Assembly (NCBI GenBank): GCA_963924555.1
Contig: OZ004592.1
Span: forward strand, 1 to 64,000
Direction of reading: 5' to 3'
DNA: 64,000 bases
Source: Crambe crambe
Taxonomy: Eukaryota > Porifera > Demospongiae > Poecilosclerida > Crambeidae
The notes below the pieces were generated by a model. It did not search any database. It had not been told where the DNA came from and worked only from the letters and a program-made list of their open reading frames with translations. The translations under genes were made by a program, and so were the position numbers. This document shows positions 1 through 12,300 of the stretch, in pieces. Each line of letters opens with the position of its first letter. Positions within the stretch are counted from its first letter, which is position 1.

Positions 1-445
1 CACACGTACTAATAAATATATCGTATAGGTGGAGTTAATAGGATAAAAATTAAGAAGTGGAAGTCTCCTTGGGTATTAGTACGATTATCGAGTTAGCTTA
101 CTTGCAGTGAGAAATGACAGAGCCGAGATGATTCCCAACCATATAATTGGGCCAGCTATGCATCTCAACAGGACGATGTAAACAAATGACAGCATCATAG
201 CAACTCCAAGTCCACTGTAAACGAGGGCAAGGGTACATACGTCATTGAAGGATGCTACTGGAAAAGGATCGAGCTATAGATTGGTCACCACCCTAGCCAC
301 ACCTCATTGAGATCCAATTAATTCTATAAAAATCAGTAGTTAATTTATATCCCTACATACGTGAGCAATGCAGGCCAAACGACGACAAGGTCTCGATAGA
401 CATCCAATGAGAACTGGCGAAATGCTACCGGCAATCGTTGAGAAC
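1..445 (-). CDS. Choline transporter-like protein (SLC44A family), partial
   Basis: Two minus-strand exons are readable and the gene continues off the left edge. The exon near 362-444 reads RLPVAFRQFSLDVYRD followed by VVVWPALLT. The exon near 103-250 has a hydrophobic stretch with MMLSFVYIVLLRCIAGP and then IIWLGIISALSFLTA. This order, a polar segment, then a helix ending in LLR and a small-residue-rich helix, matches the membrane core of SLC44 transporters just after the large extracellular loop. Family members are multipass plasma-membrane or organelle proteins that move choline or related amines. The 5' exons, including the extracellular loop, were not located with confidence; they may lie at 500-840. 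The A-rich run at 460-495 is intronic. The family call is moderately sure; the paralogue cannot be assigned. Confidence 0.55.
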
Positions 446-460
446 TGGAGTATACATGAG

Positions 461-492
<32 letters not shown>

Positions 493-583
493 TTACATAC
501 CAATTATAAATTTCATTTCGACTGTATAGCCTAAGTTGGGGTTAAGCAATCAGTACTGGTTGGCACAGATTTGCCCCATTGGA

Positions 584-1800
584 CTAATACTTGGTATTTT
601 CTTTCACAACTCCCGAATACTTCCCTCCCACAGTCAATGTGCTAGGACTCGAGTATGAAGAGCAGAATGCCCTGTACATGACCTTGATGTACATGTTACT
701 CTCGGATAGGGGGTAAATGGTCATGCCACACCCCCAGGTCACCAGGTGAGAGGCCATGACCAGCGTCTGCTGTACATCACTCGTACGCAGACTTATGCAC
801 CTTTTTATTGGAGAAACAGCTTGTATTAAGCGGTGCATGGCAGGACTGGACGTGGGAGGGAGGGAGATGAGAGAGTCCGTCCCTTCAAAGAGGAGGAGAG
901 CAGAGTATGACCTGCATGGAGAGGGGATCAGGGTGGACCTCTACGCACAGCGGAGTGGCCACTGACCAGACACAAGGGTGAAAAGGGGTGGAGTCAGTAT
1001 TTGATGACATGACTCCAGGGGCAATGAATGTGTTGACTTCTGACCAGGAATTGATGCGAACTTGAATGTGTTTTTCTCCTTGCTGAAGGCTGGATGGGGG
1101 AAAACCCAGGGGAAAACCCGGGGGTTCAGTAATCAATAAGCTAAGGGTACATAGTCCTAGGAAATGAAGTTATTACTATTACCTACACGAGATGGAATTC
1201 ATACTCTGTGCAAGGGAGCTTTCAGTTATGATGTAATCTGAGAGATTAAGTATATTAATCGTGTAACGGCCAAAGCATTTATCTCTTCCCAGGCAGGACT
1301 GGGAATGAGACTATCATCTCGTGTGAGTACTGGTCAGCAAAAAAGGTGCTAGACCACCACACTGACAGACCTGCACTGGGATCAGGAATGTCAGCATCCT
1401 CAAGCAGCTGCATCAGTAGAGCCACTTGGTCTCGAAGGTAGCCACACCTACAAAAAATTTTTAAAGAGATATTTTAGCTACATTAAAAGCTTTCAACTTA
1501 CTTTTTCTCTTCGTGGACGATGGCTGAGCCTAACGAGTGTGAGAGGTGGTCGTATGCTTTTATAGTCTCGGGGGAACAGTACGACTAAAGAAAATAGACC
1601 AACTTTAAGTCCTCAAAAATATATCCATTCTCTCCCTCTTACCAGGGGGGGAAGAAGGGTAATGCGTGATGGCTGGTGGCTTGGTGGTGGTGATGTGTTA
1701 TACAAGCTCTAAACTCACTCCATCACGTCCTTCTTTCCTGCATGAATGAAGAAGATGAGGTTGCACACATGATGACAACGTTAAGGTAAAACTGACTGAC
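584..1800 (-). other. Unassigned minus-strand exons
   Basis: Several minus-strand open segments with good splice signals occur here, and I do not recognise the protein. One exon near 1500-1585 reads SYCSPETIKAYDHLSHSLGS and ends in a GTAAGT donor. It joins in phase to an exon near 1285-1458 that begins CGYLRDQVALLMQLLEDADI and contains SAGLSVWWSSTFFADQYSHE. An upstream segment near 1700-1770 reads CNLIFFIHAGKKDVM. An open segment at 584-838 with several cysteines could be a downstream exon of the same gene or part of the neighbouring transporter. Gene limits are not resolved. The splice-compatible phases argue that this is coding, but no function is proposed. Confidence 0.3.
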
Positions 1801-2044
1801 CTCCAGCTCCATGTTCAGTGGCAGTCACCTCAGGGGTCTTGTGACCCCTGGTGTAGAGCAAGAGTAGGTTGCCACGACTCCCTGATGTTATGAAAGCCAA
1901 GGAGGAGGGGAAAGAAACACTGGTCCTAATCCACTTATATTCATAGCTACCGTATTAAAGACGAATCGATAATTTTGGGCGTGACTTAGAAATAGTATTA
2001 CTATTAGATAATTTACAGCTGAGCTGTCAGCTAGGTGAGCTAAG

Positions 2045-3234
2045 ATGGGATCTGTTCTGTCTAGAACCGAGTTCCAAGATGATTCCAGTAAAAGATCTAC
2101 TAAAGCGCAGCTAAAAGAAAGAAATAAGCAAGTCTACTTTGGTGAGAATACAGTCAATCGAGTGGCCTCTGTCAAGAGAGAAGAGCCATGAGACTTGTCA
2201 CTTAAACCTCAAGCTTGAATGTTCGTTCGTGAGTGAGCCTGTAGTTGGACTGGCTGTGAGAGAGTTCAATGCCACCAACCCAGTGGCTATTAAAGGTAAT
2301 CCTAACTTCTATCTGTGGTATATCACTAAAGGCATTCAGTAGGTGCATGCTGAGAGTGTGCTACGCTGCATCACTGTTACGAGAAGGTGAGACAGCTGAA
2401 GACTCGGGTCATTGTTTTCGAGATGATGATTCCTTCAATGATCGTGCAGAGAGGAGTTGGATATGCAACCGTTTCCTCGCTACCATAAAAGTTCCATCTA
2501 CTGTCTTGCTTGGTTGAATGATAGTGTGTTGGCCTCTGGCTCCAATGACCACTGTGTCCGCCTCCCGACTTGTGTGCCAGAGTAGTCCTCTGGCTACAAA
2601 TTCAGGACCCATAAACCGATCCCTCTCAGATGTGGAACGATACGAGATGTGATGTTCACGCAGGAGGGTTTGCTAGCCTCTGGAGGTGGTGGATCAATGG
2701 AAGTCAAGTAGATAGACATACAAACAAGGCAGTGTGTGATGTCTCTCGCTGGCCACACCGATCGAGTGTTGGCTCTGGGAAATCTGCCTGGAGGGCTGAT
2801 TGCTTCCGGTGGGCAGGATAAAAATATGGGATATTCGAATGCAACGACCTGTTGATATCCTGAAACTGGACTCGGGAGTGGCCAGTCTGGCATGCTGGCA
2901 CGAGATGATGGCGACTGCTAGTCTTGATGGGAAGTGTACTGTCCAGGATATGAACATGTTTAAATGTGTGTCGACGTTTGCACCACACACTGACGAGTGT
3001 AGATCTGTTCGTTTCTATCCACACGCTCGCCACACCACCTCCAGAACTGGGAGTTGGATCCCGAGCGGCTCGTATGATGGGACGACATGCCTTACCGATA
3101 CAAAGCAGTACAGGTGGACTGAACTCTGTCGGCATTCTGATGAGGTGATTCAATGTCGCTGGCACCCCGAGGGAAAACTCTTTGCATCCACTGGAGCTGA
3201 CAGAAAAGCTTGCTTTTGGACTATCGACTGGTAA
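2045..3234 (+). pseudogene. WDR47-like WD40 domain, reading frame interrupted
   Basis: Plus-strand WD40 repeats match the C-terminal propeller of WDR47 (nemitin), a microtubule-associated neuronal protein. In order I can read VNRVASV, LRVC, YCLAWLNDSVLASGSNDHCV, CGTIRDVMFTQEGLLASGGG, QCVMSLAGHTDRVLALG, GGLIASGGQDK, then WDIRMQRPVDI and a final blade containing DEVIQCRWHPEGKLFASTGA. These pieces lie in different frames. A TAG at 2709-2711 follows GGGSMEVK in frame, another stop lies near 2570, and the frame changes between GGQDK and WDIRM near 2821. The last 144 codons (2800-3234) are open. No LisH/CTLH region of the vertebrate protein is visible upstream; an ATG at 2045 opens a short non-WD segment. 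It could be a pseudogene or a locus with assembly indels. Family identity is fairly sure. Confidence 0.6.
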
Positions 3235-3302
3235 AACTTGTGATATGATAATTGATTGTACAGTACTGGTTACTATGACGACAAAAAAAAAAAAAAAACA
3301 AC

Positions 3303-4866
3303 CTAAGTAATTTGATTTTTTGTTTGTAAAGGAATTTTATGCAACGGTTTGATTCTGGCCTTTCTTGATAAACCTATTCTAATTGGAGGGGCAGTCCCCC
3401 CTACACATGTACATGGACTTTTGACAGCATTGTCGCCACTTCCTATCTTTGTGGGAGGAACCCACTTGGGTCTATGGGTCTCCCTGCTGTTGCTGCTATT
3501 GTTAGTGGATCCGATTGAGGAGGGTTCAGCTCCTGGGAGATTGGCGGGCCTTACTGCAACAGATTTTGGAAGATCAGGCCGAGATTTGACAGAAATTTGA
3601 GGTTTACCTGTAGTGTTAGTGACAGCTGATTCTTTCTTCTGGTTCACTGATTTTCCGTTGTTCGACACCTTTGCTGTGGTTGCCTTTTTCCCAGCAACTT
3701 TTTTGGTTTTCTTTGTTGGAGGAGAAGACGGCTCGAATTCGTCGTCACTGCCAGTGACATTCTCCTTGGAAGTTTCTGGTTCTAAATCACTGTTGTCGTC
3801 CAACAAGTCTGCTGGATGTTCCACTGAGTTGGAAGAAGAATCAAGTTGTTCTGAACCAGTGACTGCTGGACCATTCATCCTTTCAGACTCAGCCAACACT
3901 TTTTCCATTGTCTGGTTTAACTGCTTCTCCTCTCTAGATAACCTTAGAAAAGAAGAAGAGTTGATTGGCTAGCGAAGTTGAATACTGCTGTCTTACCTTG
4001 TAGGTTTAGGAGTATCAATGGATGACTTCTCTTCCCGTGTCTTCTTCAAAGAAGGTAGAGCAAAATCATCTAAAGACTCAATGAGTTGTAAACCGACTCA
4101 ATGCTAGCTACCGATCTTTACCTCCACTGCCATCGGAATAGTCTAAATATTTTTTGAAGGTTGGCTTCTTCACTCTCCTGCTCTTTCTCGTGATGATGAG
4201 ATCTGTCACGTGAAAAATTGTCGGCGGACCATTTCTCGCAATAAAAGCAGTCCGCCCGGACAAATTGGTCCCCCCATGCGAAGTTTGGTCCGGCCCACGT
4301 TAGAAGTCTATGTAGTCTATATACTGGAAGCGGTGTACTGGTGGCTAGCCCTTCCCCTAGCCCCTACCCTAGCCCTAGCCCTAGCCAAGCCCTTTGACCA
4401 TACTACACTAGCCTTGGAGTTACGAAATGCACACCAGTAACTCCATACACCTAGGTGTGGTCACAATACCGTGTGAAAATAACCTCCGTACCCCTAACTG
4501 TGGTCACATGACCACTTTAGCCCTAGCCAAACCCTTTGGCCGTACAACCCCCTTGGAGTTACAAAATCCACACCACCAGTAGCTACCATTGACGGACCAC
4601 TTTTATCAGTGAAGGACCATAAAAATAGTCCGACCGGACTGAAAATAATAGTCCGGGTGGACCAATTTTGGCCGGATCAAATTTTTTCATCTTCCTGCCA
4701 AATCCAGTCAAGGGGTGGGGCTACAACACCTATAAAGTTTCTTGGATACGTTTTCGTTTCCAGTTCCCTCAGATGAGGGTGTAACACCATTACCCAGTGC
4801 TTCCGTAGGAGTCTTTTCGGGGGAAGAACTCCTTTTCTCTTTCTTCTTCTTGTCGTCGTCAGCCAT
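3303..4866 (-). CDS. RAD51AP1: RAD51-associated protein 1
   Basis: RAD51AP1 stimulates RAD51-mediated strand invasion in homologous recombination. I model four exons at 4866-4794, 4202-4122, 4069-3997 and 3942-3303. Phases agree at every junction and the product is 288 aa, somewhat shorter than the human protein. The N-terminal part reads TRKSRRVKKPTFKKYLDYSD, like the conserved basic then acidic start of the family. Next comes DDFALPSLKKTREEKSSIDT, then an acidic, Lys/Ser-rich disordered middle. The C-terminal RAD51-binding region is diagnostic: HRPKWVPPTKIGS, then GLSRKARIKPLH. A Cys-containing insertion (SPCTCVGGTAPP) splits the usual spacing there. Intron 1 (4203-4793) is unusually long for this window because it carries a MITE-like insertion. 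The N-terminal exon (MADDDKKKK) is less certain than the rest. Confidence 0.85.
4209..4690. mobile_element. MITE-like insertion in RAD51AP1 intron 1
   Basis: The ends are imperfect inverted repeats. The left end reads gtgaaaaattgtcggcgg with tccgcccggacaaattggtcc inside it; the right end, read in reverse, starts tgaaaaaatttgatccggcc with aaaattggtccacccggac. The interior has runs of CCCTAG-type hexamers (about 4350-4390) and a diverged internal duplication of a segment containing tagcc..accctttg..cttggagttac (about 4370-4430 and 4505-4565). No ORF is present. The structure suggests a non-autonomous DNA transposon; superfamily and target duplication were not determined. Confidence 0.45.
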
Positions 4867-4978
4867 GACCGGGTTTCAGGCAACGACAGCAAATGAGTGT
4901 ATGTAGAGAAATCTCACATGACGTGGCGAAACGTATAAGGGAGTTTATACTAGTGAGCATAGTCTCGTAAGGAAAGAT

Positions 4979-5090
4979 TATAGGGCCTCTAGTTGTCCCC
5001 TTTATTCGGATTGCTAGGTGTATAGGGCCTCTTGTTGTCCTTTATTCGGATTGCTAGGTGTATAGGGCCTCTTGTTGTTGTTTTTTCGGA
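4979..5090. repeat. Tandem repeat, about 40 bases, 2.7 copies
   Basis: Three successive copies start with tatagggcctc at 4979, 5021 and 5061. The first two are 42 and 40 bases and end in tttattcggattgctaggtg; the third is truncated. The flanks (4867-4978 and 5091-5199) hold no recognisable gene. Confidence 0.8.
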
Positions 5091-5199
5091 CCTAGAACCA
5101 GCATACATCTGTGAGGGTTTGGCTAAGGCCGCCAGAGGGTGTGGCTAGGGCTAGGACTTGTATAGGTATCTCCCAATGACGACAAATGGTAATAACTCC

Positions 5200-6112
5200 T
5201 TAATAACAACAACAGAGATTTCTATATATGACTAATTCCATGTTCAGAAAATTGACAAAGCGAGCAGGATTCCATTTGAAACAACCACTAAAGACATCCA
5301 TTCGGGGAAGGCCAGCATTACTGCTCCAACTGGTGTAGAGAATGAGCATTTTCCTGCCATCCGTAAATGGATAGAGACCTTTTTTCGAGAACCCAGGTGC
5401 AGTAGATAATTTGTGGAACCTCTTGTGGTGTTCCTCTAACAGCAACTATAAGTCGGTTCTGGGTTCTAACTGTTCAACCAGTCAAATGTAGAAACCATTC
5501 ATCGAAAGACTGTATAGAATCTCCTGGCATCATATTCTTCCACTTCTTTTGCAAAATCTTCAAACCATTCTCATATTCTTTACTATTGGCAGCATCAATC
5601 AAACCTTCATGCATACGAGTGCCTTCTTTCTTTCCAAAAATGTCCTCAATTATAACACGCCTATAACACTCCTTGATTCCCAAATCGGTAAGTTTCGATG
5701 TAATGTTAGGCCGTACATGAATACAGCATATCAAGTGAATACTTGCAGGACAAGTGTGTTTAAAAGCTTCACAAAGGGCAGTTTCTCCATCAGTACTGAA
5801 ACATCTCACATTAGATAGAGATGTGGAAGCAAAAAATAAGTACGAAGAAAAGGATTTTCTGTAGTGAATAAGGACTGGCCCAATTAATGCAGGGTGAGTT
5901 CCAGAACGTCTGCACTCTAACATTAAATGGCGATAGGCAATTATCGTTACGTCAAAATCTCCCAGAGTGAAAGTTGGGTCTATAGTCATCACACCAAATT
6001 TGTCGCTTGTACAAAAACGAACCAGAGTTTTACCGTGCATCTTGTTATAACTTGGAAATAGCTCAGGATCAGTGTTCATGCAACTTTTATGTTCTGAAAA
6101 GAGCATGCGCAC
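5200..6112 (-). mobile_element. MULE-type transposase remnant
   Basis: The main open frame (6112-5474, 212 aa) carries the MULE transposase core: GVMTIDPTFTLGDFDVTIIA, then HPALIGPVLIHYRKSFSSYL, then FSTDGETALCEAF and HLICCIHVRPNITSKL. A second in-line frame (5445-5200) supplies a C-terminal piece containing FSKKGLYPFTDGRKML and is separated by stops, so the coding region is broken. Related Mutator-like transposases are common in sponge and cnidarian genomes. No terminal inverted repeats or target duplications were found, and the N-terminal zinc-binding part is missing, which points to a truncated, inactive copy. Confidence 0.7.
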
Positions 6113-6125
6113 TGTGACATTAGGG

Positions 6126-6137
6126 TGCGCATGCGCA
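6126..6137. promoter_or_regulatory. NRF-1-like palindrome
   Basis: The 12-base palindrome tgcgcatgcgca matches the NRF-1 binding consensus, with a partial second copy at 6103-6111. It lies between the MULE frame and the 3' end of the Tudor gene, so no host promoter here is obvious. It might serve the transposon, whose first ATG is at 6112. Function is inferred from the motif only. Confidence 0.3.
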
Positions 6138-6393
6138 TCATTGGTTCGAACTCCTGCCGTTCGGGAGCGAGCATGGCCTACAGCAACAAACTATCATCAA
6201 ATAGCTAGCTACACATGTACGTTTTTATGCATACACAACACCTTTCAGTGATAATTTTTCATCAGAATTATTGGAAGTGATAATATGAAATGATTGTAAA
6301 GTAAATTGAATCAATGGGAATAAGTGCAGCTATAAAGCTGAATAAACAATTCACAAGAACTTTTCTCGTTTCCTACAATTGTAAGTGGAGTGA

Positions 6394-9300
6394 TCAAAAC
6401 CTCCACAAGTTTATATTGCCGAAACCGAGCTGTTTCTTAGTCTCACTGGACGAAGCTTTTTCTGAAGACGGTGAAGAGGAATATGGCTTTCTAACGGCAA
6501 GGGGAGGAAAGCTACTCTCGTATGAAGGAGAGTTCGGGCTATCAACCTCACTTTGAGGGGCAGACCTCATTCCTACAGATTTAAAGAGGAAGGGGTTGGA
6601 TATAAATCCAAGACAAACGTTATCACACTTACCTTCCTTTTGTTGCACAGATGACACAGGGTTCTGCAAGACTCGCTGTCCTGTAGCAGGGGAACCTGAT
6701 CCTGCCATCTCACTCGCTTGTAGTGGATGTTGCTGCTGCTGCTGAAAGTGACTGGTAGACATTCGCTGTTGCTGTGTCTGCTGTTGCTGAAGGTGACTGA
6801 TAGGAACTTGATCAGAGGATATTTGCTGCAGAGGTTGTTGTTGAAGGTGACTAGTAGATGGAAGCTGATTAGAGGACAATTGCTGCAGTTGAGAATGATC
6901 TGGTTGTTGTTCGAGGTGACTAGCAGCAGATATTTGAGAATAATCTTGCTGCAGAGATTGTTGTTGACGGTGACCAGCAGATAGAGGCTGACTAGAGGGC
7001 ATTTGCTGTAGTTGTGAATGATCCGGCTGCTGAAGCTGCTGCTGTTGAAGGTGACCAGCAAGTAGTGGGTGACTAGCATGCTGTTGAAGGTGACTACCAG
7101 CAAGTTGAGACTGACTAGCGGACATTTGAGAATGATTTTGCTGCTGAAAATGACTTGCAAGTAGTGTCTGACTAGCAGATACTTGAGAATGACCTTGCTG
7201 CTGAGGTTGTTGAAGGAAACCAGCAGATACTTGCTGTTGAAGGTGCTGATTAACAGGCACTTGCTGTTGCTGCTGCTGCTGCTGAAGAGGACCAGCAGGT
7301 ACTTGCTGGTCATTAGCAGACATTTGAGGATGGAGTGGATGTGTTGTGATAGATACACATTGCGGAGGCATTTGCTGCTGCTGGAGAGGAGCTGATGAAA
7401 CCTGACGACCGGGGTGGCCTAGAGGAGGTGGCAACATCATTTGGTGGGAAGTTAGCATCGGAGATGCAGGCTGACTGGCACCTGTGTAAAATACACCTTC
7501 TGGTATCGTCAGGTCAGGCCTACCAGAGAGACTACTGGGGCTGTACGTGTTGGAAGAATTCTCCATTTGATACGAGACTTGTTTTTGTTGTCTGATATTA
7601 CAGCAAGAGGAACTGTTATTGGCTCCACTACCATTTCCACAAGCATTGGAGTAATTATAGTGCCGTGTGTCTACTGCAGATCCAGGAGTAACAGGGCTAG
7701 ACTGCTGAGAGTGCTGTGAAGGTGGCTGAGGATTGGAGTAGGTCAGATAATCAGCAGGACTGGGTGGTTGGGAGGGCTGTTGTTGTTGTTGTTGTTGATA
7801 TGAGTAGGCATAACTATCGGTCTGCGAGTGCTTTGAGGACTCCAGGTATTGCATTATTTCCACCACAGCTCCAGCAGGAATCCCTGCTTCCTGTAAACAC
7901 AATAGAGATGTCATACCTTAATCCCTTTTGTGAAGGAGGGTGTGTGTGGGGTGAGTCAGTGTTTTCGGGAAAGTATTAGGCAGTTCCCATATAATATATA
8001 TAGGAAAAGTAGTGTGCTCTATTTGAAAACATTAAACATGTACCTTCAAACATTCTCTGATCTGGTGTACATCACAATCCAGTACAGAGTCCTATATAAG
8101 AGAGAATACTCGCCAATAGTCTAGTTTTCTACAGTTCATACTACCTTGATCAATGCAGCTCTGAACTTTGGCAGGAGTTCCAAGAGGTTCAATTTCTCTA
8201 GCATAATCATAACCTGGGTGTATGAATCCATAGCCACTTTTTCAGTCCCAGCAGGAGGCACTTAAAAGAGAATTTAAAATAAGGAATACATGTTTATCTT
8301 GAAAAATGAGGTAGTTTCAAATTCACCTTGTGATGTGATATGAGGAGGTAGAGGACACGCAAGGGAAATTAAGCTGGAAGGAGATGGCCGAGGATGTGGG
8401 ACTGTAACTTGCCGTTCTGTTCCAGAGACAACACTGGTACTATTGATATCAGCAACTTGTTTTTGGTTGTCTTGGTTATCATCATACAGTGTCTTGGCTT
8501 CAATTACTGTGACGTCCTCCCGAGATTGCTCAACAATTTTTTCTTCAATAGCAGCTGTTGTTACTAAGAATTGAGCAGATCGTTCACAGCACTTCTCCAA
8601 AATCATAGCAATTACATCAAACCACACTTCACAACTATGCCTGGTCACAATCGACATTGTATAAAGTTTTACGTAATTATTACTATTATAATCAACCCAC
8701 TAACATTGGCCGATCTCTGCAAACAATACTCTCTCTTATAGGACCCTTGATCTGCTTAATGATGATTTCTTTTCTGTTGGAGTTCATGCAGAGCATGAGG
8801 GAATGAGATTAAGGACAACTTCTTACAAAGTGGACGCATCAGAGAGGAGGCTACCACTTTCAATCAGAAAACCAAAACACAAGGCCCGAAGCTTCTGCTG
8901 CTGCTCACCTTCCTGGAGTATACAAAAATGAAGATTGATGGACGACAGCAACCATAAAGGGTCACCTCAGAAATGAGCACCCATCCACAAATTCCTTCAA
9001 AGGTACTCAACTAGATATCATACGATTCTACTTACAAAAGGAATAGATCTCGACCACGTGTTAAGGCAGTCGCTTATACACGCGACAACTTCTTCCTTAT
9101 ACCTGACAGATAAAACTTCATCGATAGAGTCCTTAGGCTAAAAATTTTTTTTTCTCCTCACTTAGATTTGTCATTGAACCTAGCAAAAAGGGATCCTAGA
9201 AACTTGCAAAAGACTTGGCACTTCTTTTTCCCTTCGTCGTAACTTGTTGACTGCAAAACGGGAATGGAATTGCTGTCTTTGTGAACTGAATCAAACACAC

Positions 9301-12300
9301 GTCAAACAAACCTCGGTGATCTGGTGTGCCATCTTGTTCAGCGTGGTCCATAGAGTTTGATAAGCTTCTTTCCCACGTGGTCCTACATGTAGTATCTCGT
9401 AACTCTTCTGTGGATGAGTGAATGCACCGACTGTACCTTGTATCAAGTTGTCCACAGCTGCTACAGCCACTTGCAGGTCCTGCATCCAGAAAATGGCCTC
9501 CTTCAAAGTATACTGAACTATGATCTCCATGGGAGACTTGGATTTGGGCAGTTTTTCAGCTGTAGAACCTAATAAGATGAGAGACCACAGAGGAGAAGGA
9601 CATCGTAAATCTCTCCTTCCCTTCCCTTCTTACCACGAGTCAGCTCTTCCATTTGTCTGCTGAACTTGCCTATACATGTCATGTCGAGGGAACTTAGAAT
9701 CTGCATCGAAAGAGACTATGATACTGCAGGAGCTTGGAGACATTTCACAGGTTAAGAGCCTGACTCTCAATCTCAAAGTGAACAAAATATAGAAAGGTTT
9801 AGGTATATCCTTTTTTCTTCTGCTCACTTTGTTAATCTCCTTTTCAATCTTCCATGTCTGCCACTTGGTTTCATCCTGATCACTCGTTCCACTGATCTGG
9901 TCACTGTAGGTCAGTGTGGTCCCCACAGGGACATCCTTGGTCCCCACAGCTGGAGCACACTGCAGTAAATTATGGCTAGATGAAGCGTGTTCAATCTTCT
10001 GTTGGCTTTTGGGCTGCGTGAAGACCATAGAAGACTTCTCGTCAGATGAGGGAGTGTTTTCAAAGTGCCGGGGAGCCTGCTGGGACTGGGTGGTATTCTT
10101 AGGGAAACGACGAAATGGAGGTTGCATGGAGTTCCCGAATGCCTACGTATTGCACGGGAATATGAATAGCAGAAAACAGAACTTTCGACTTCACCCCCGA
10201 CATGTGAATGATGATTTTTTGAGGTGATAAAAACAAATTTCAATTCCCCCAGTTTTTCCTTCCAAAAAAATAATGCTTTTATCGTTACCTTGTCCTGACT
10301 GCCACGCCCTTTTCCTCTCCACGACCATTCCCGTCTCTCTCCATAGTCCTCACTCCTTCCCGCTCTGCTCATAAAGTCCCCACGACCACGCCCTCTCGGG
10401 ACAGTCTTTGATTGCTGGTGATCCTTGTCCTTCATTGCATCCAGAAAGGCTCCCCTCAGGTTCCGGCTACTGGTGAGCAGCCGTGATTGGTGGCGTGAGG
10501 CTGGATGGGGGGTGTTCCCTGTCGAAGAAGAAAAGCAAGAACAGACGTCACTACTTCTTCTTTGTCTTTTGACCTCTAGAAATGTTAAGAAATCATGAAG
10601 CATCAGAGGTATGTGTGTAATGTCAACACCAGTACATCTGATCGGCGAACAAATTTATACATCATCTGCTCCATTCCAATTGGCAACATACACTAGTGTT
10701 CTCCACACTTCAATTTTCCACACCCATAAGAATAAAAAAATTAAAAAATTTTTTTAAAAAAACCATGATAAACCTCACTACTTGCCTGGATTATCGAAAT
10801 ACTCCCAACTGGTTGACTGCTGAGTTGCCAGACCACTGCCTTGAGTTGCCAACAGACCATCCTTCAAAGGCGAGTCTGCCGAGCTCTCGAAATTTCTAGA
10901 TCTTCCAAAACAATGAACATTATTATAATCATGGCATCACCTTCAGCTAAGAACTGAAGGGGGAGAGCTCGAAGCACCATCTCGTGCACGAAACGATAAA
11001 TTATGGTGCATGTGACCTCTAAATCTCCTTTTGTGCAAAAAAGATCCCCTTTTACCCCTCCTAATTATAGAACCCAATTGCATTCACACCTGCGAGGCAA
11101 CAGGTCTTCATCCAACCAATCGTTATCACTCGGAGAAGAACCAGACGAAGCCGAAGGCACTATCACAGGATCCTTCCGACTTGTACCGTTCTCGTGCTCG
11201 AGCGGCCTGTCTGGTTTGGAGCCATGAATTTCAGAGACCTTTGCCTTGCCAACTTCAGCTCCGAGAAGAGTGCTCTTTGTCACTGCTTTATCTGAAATTA
11301 CCCCCTGGTCGGTACACACGTGCACAGTAGCATCAGACGCAGGTACCGATGGAGTGTGCATACTCCGAACCTCCTTAGTAGGTGGAACTAAAGGAGGGGT
11401 CATTGGACCACCACCGATACACACATGGTGGGCATTAACTGGAGTTGCACATGGAGTGATTGTAGCAACACTGCTGCTGCTATGGGTATAAGGATCTTGA
11501 TCCAGGCCCGGTTCCTTACTGGCTGGAGGAGAGTAATTCTCGAACAAGACATCTTCAGAGTCACTGGATTCAGTGGCGGATGGAAAGGCGAGAACAGGTG
11601 ATTTCCTGGTGCTGTGGACAGGCACAGGGATATCAAGGGTTGTAGGGTAAAGTGGCTCGTACTGCAAGAGACGGTATTAGATATCGTGACTAAAGTGAGG
11701 CGTTTCTGACTCACTTTAACCAATCCTTCCTTCTTCAAAATCTCTCCAACCGACAGATATCGACCTTGATATCTAAAGTTTGAAGTAGAAAACCAAAATC
11801 TCGAGTTACAGTAACATTCGATTGGACACACCCCACTTACGGAATAAAGATGGTGAGAAGTATGCGGCTTCCTTCCAGTACTTTGTGAACGATGGCCTTC
11901 ACAGGAGCTGAAGTGAGTTCAATGAAGCGAGCTTTGGCCTTGTTCTCCTCCTGATCCACCTACAAAAACATATCACAATGTGAATCTGTTTGGATGAGGG
12001 CACTATTATAATATTAGTTGGATGGAATAGCTTCAGCTTATTGTACATCTCGACACAATAATTCACGAATATTGACATCATCGGCTATTCTCAAAACCAA
12101 TGAGCAAAATTATCCTAGCTACTATTCCACAGCAGCCACCATCCAAACCTTCGTAGGTATGGCTAGTGGGCTTTGATTAGAATGATCGAGGGCAGCAACA
12201 AGAGAAAGCCATCGCTATTCAATGGCAGCATCTTATCAAGGAAATACAGTACTCTAAAGCAATGCAAAGGAAGACGATGAGGACTAAAGATTTTCAAATC

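Noticed and set aside
2704-3165. 153-codon minus-strand ORF
   Set aside because: Antisense of the WD40 blades; shows no recognisable domain.
4350-4395. CCCTAG runs as an interstitial telomere
   Set aside because: Only a few imperfect hexamers inside a MITE-like element and not the animal TTAGGG/CCCTAA unit.
6138-6170. ggttcgaactcc as a tRNA T-arm
   Set aside because: No acceptor stem, anticodon arm or A-box could be placed around it.
6573-7358. 261-codon minus-strand ORF in the poly-Q exon
   Set aside because: It is the shifted frame of CAG-type repeats (runs of Leu/Ser/Asn/Val); the spliced Tudor-gene frame explains the segment.
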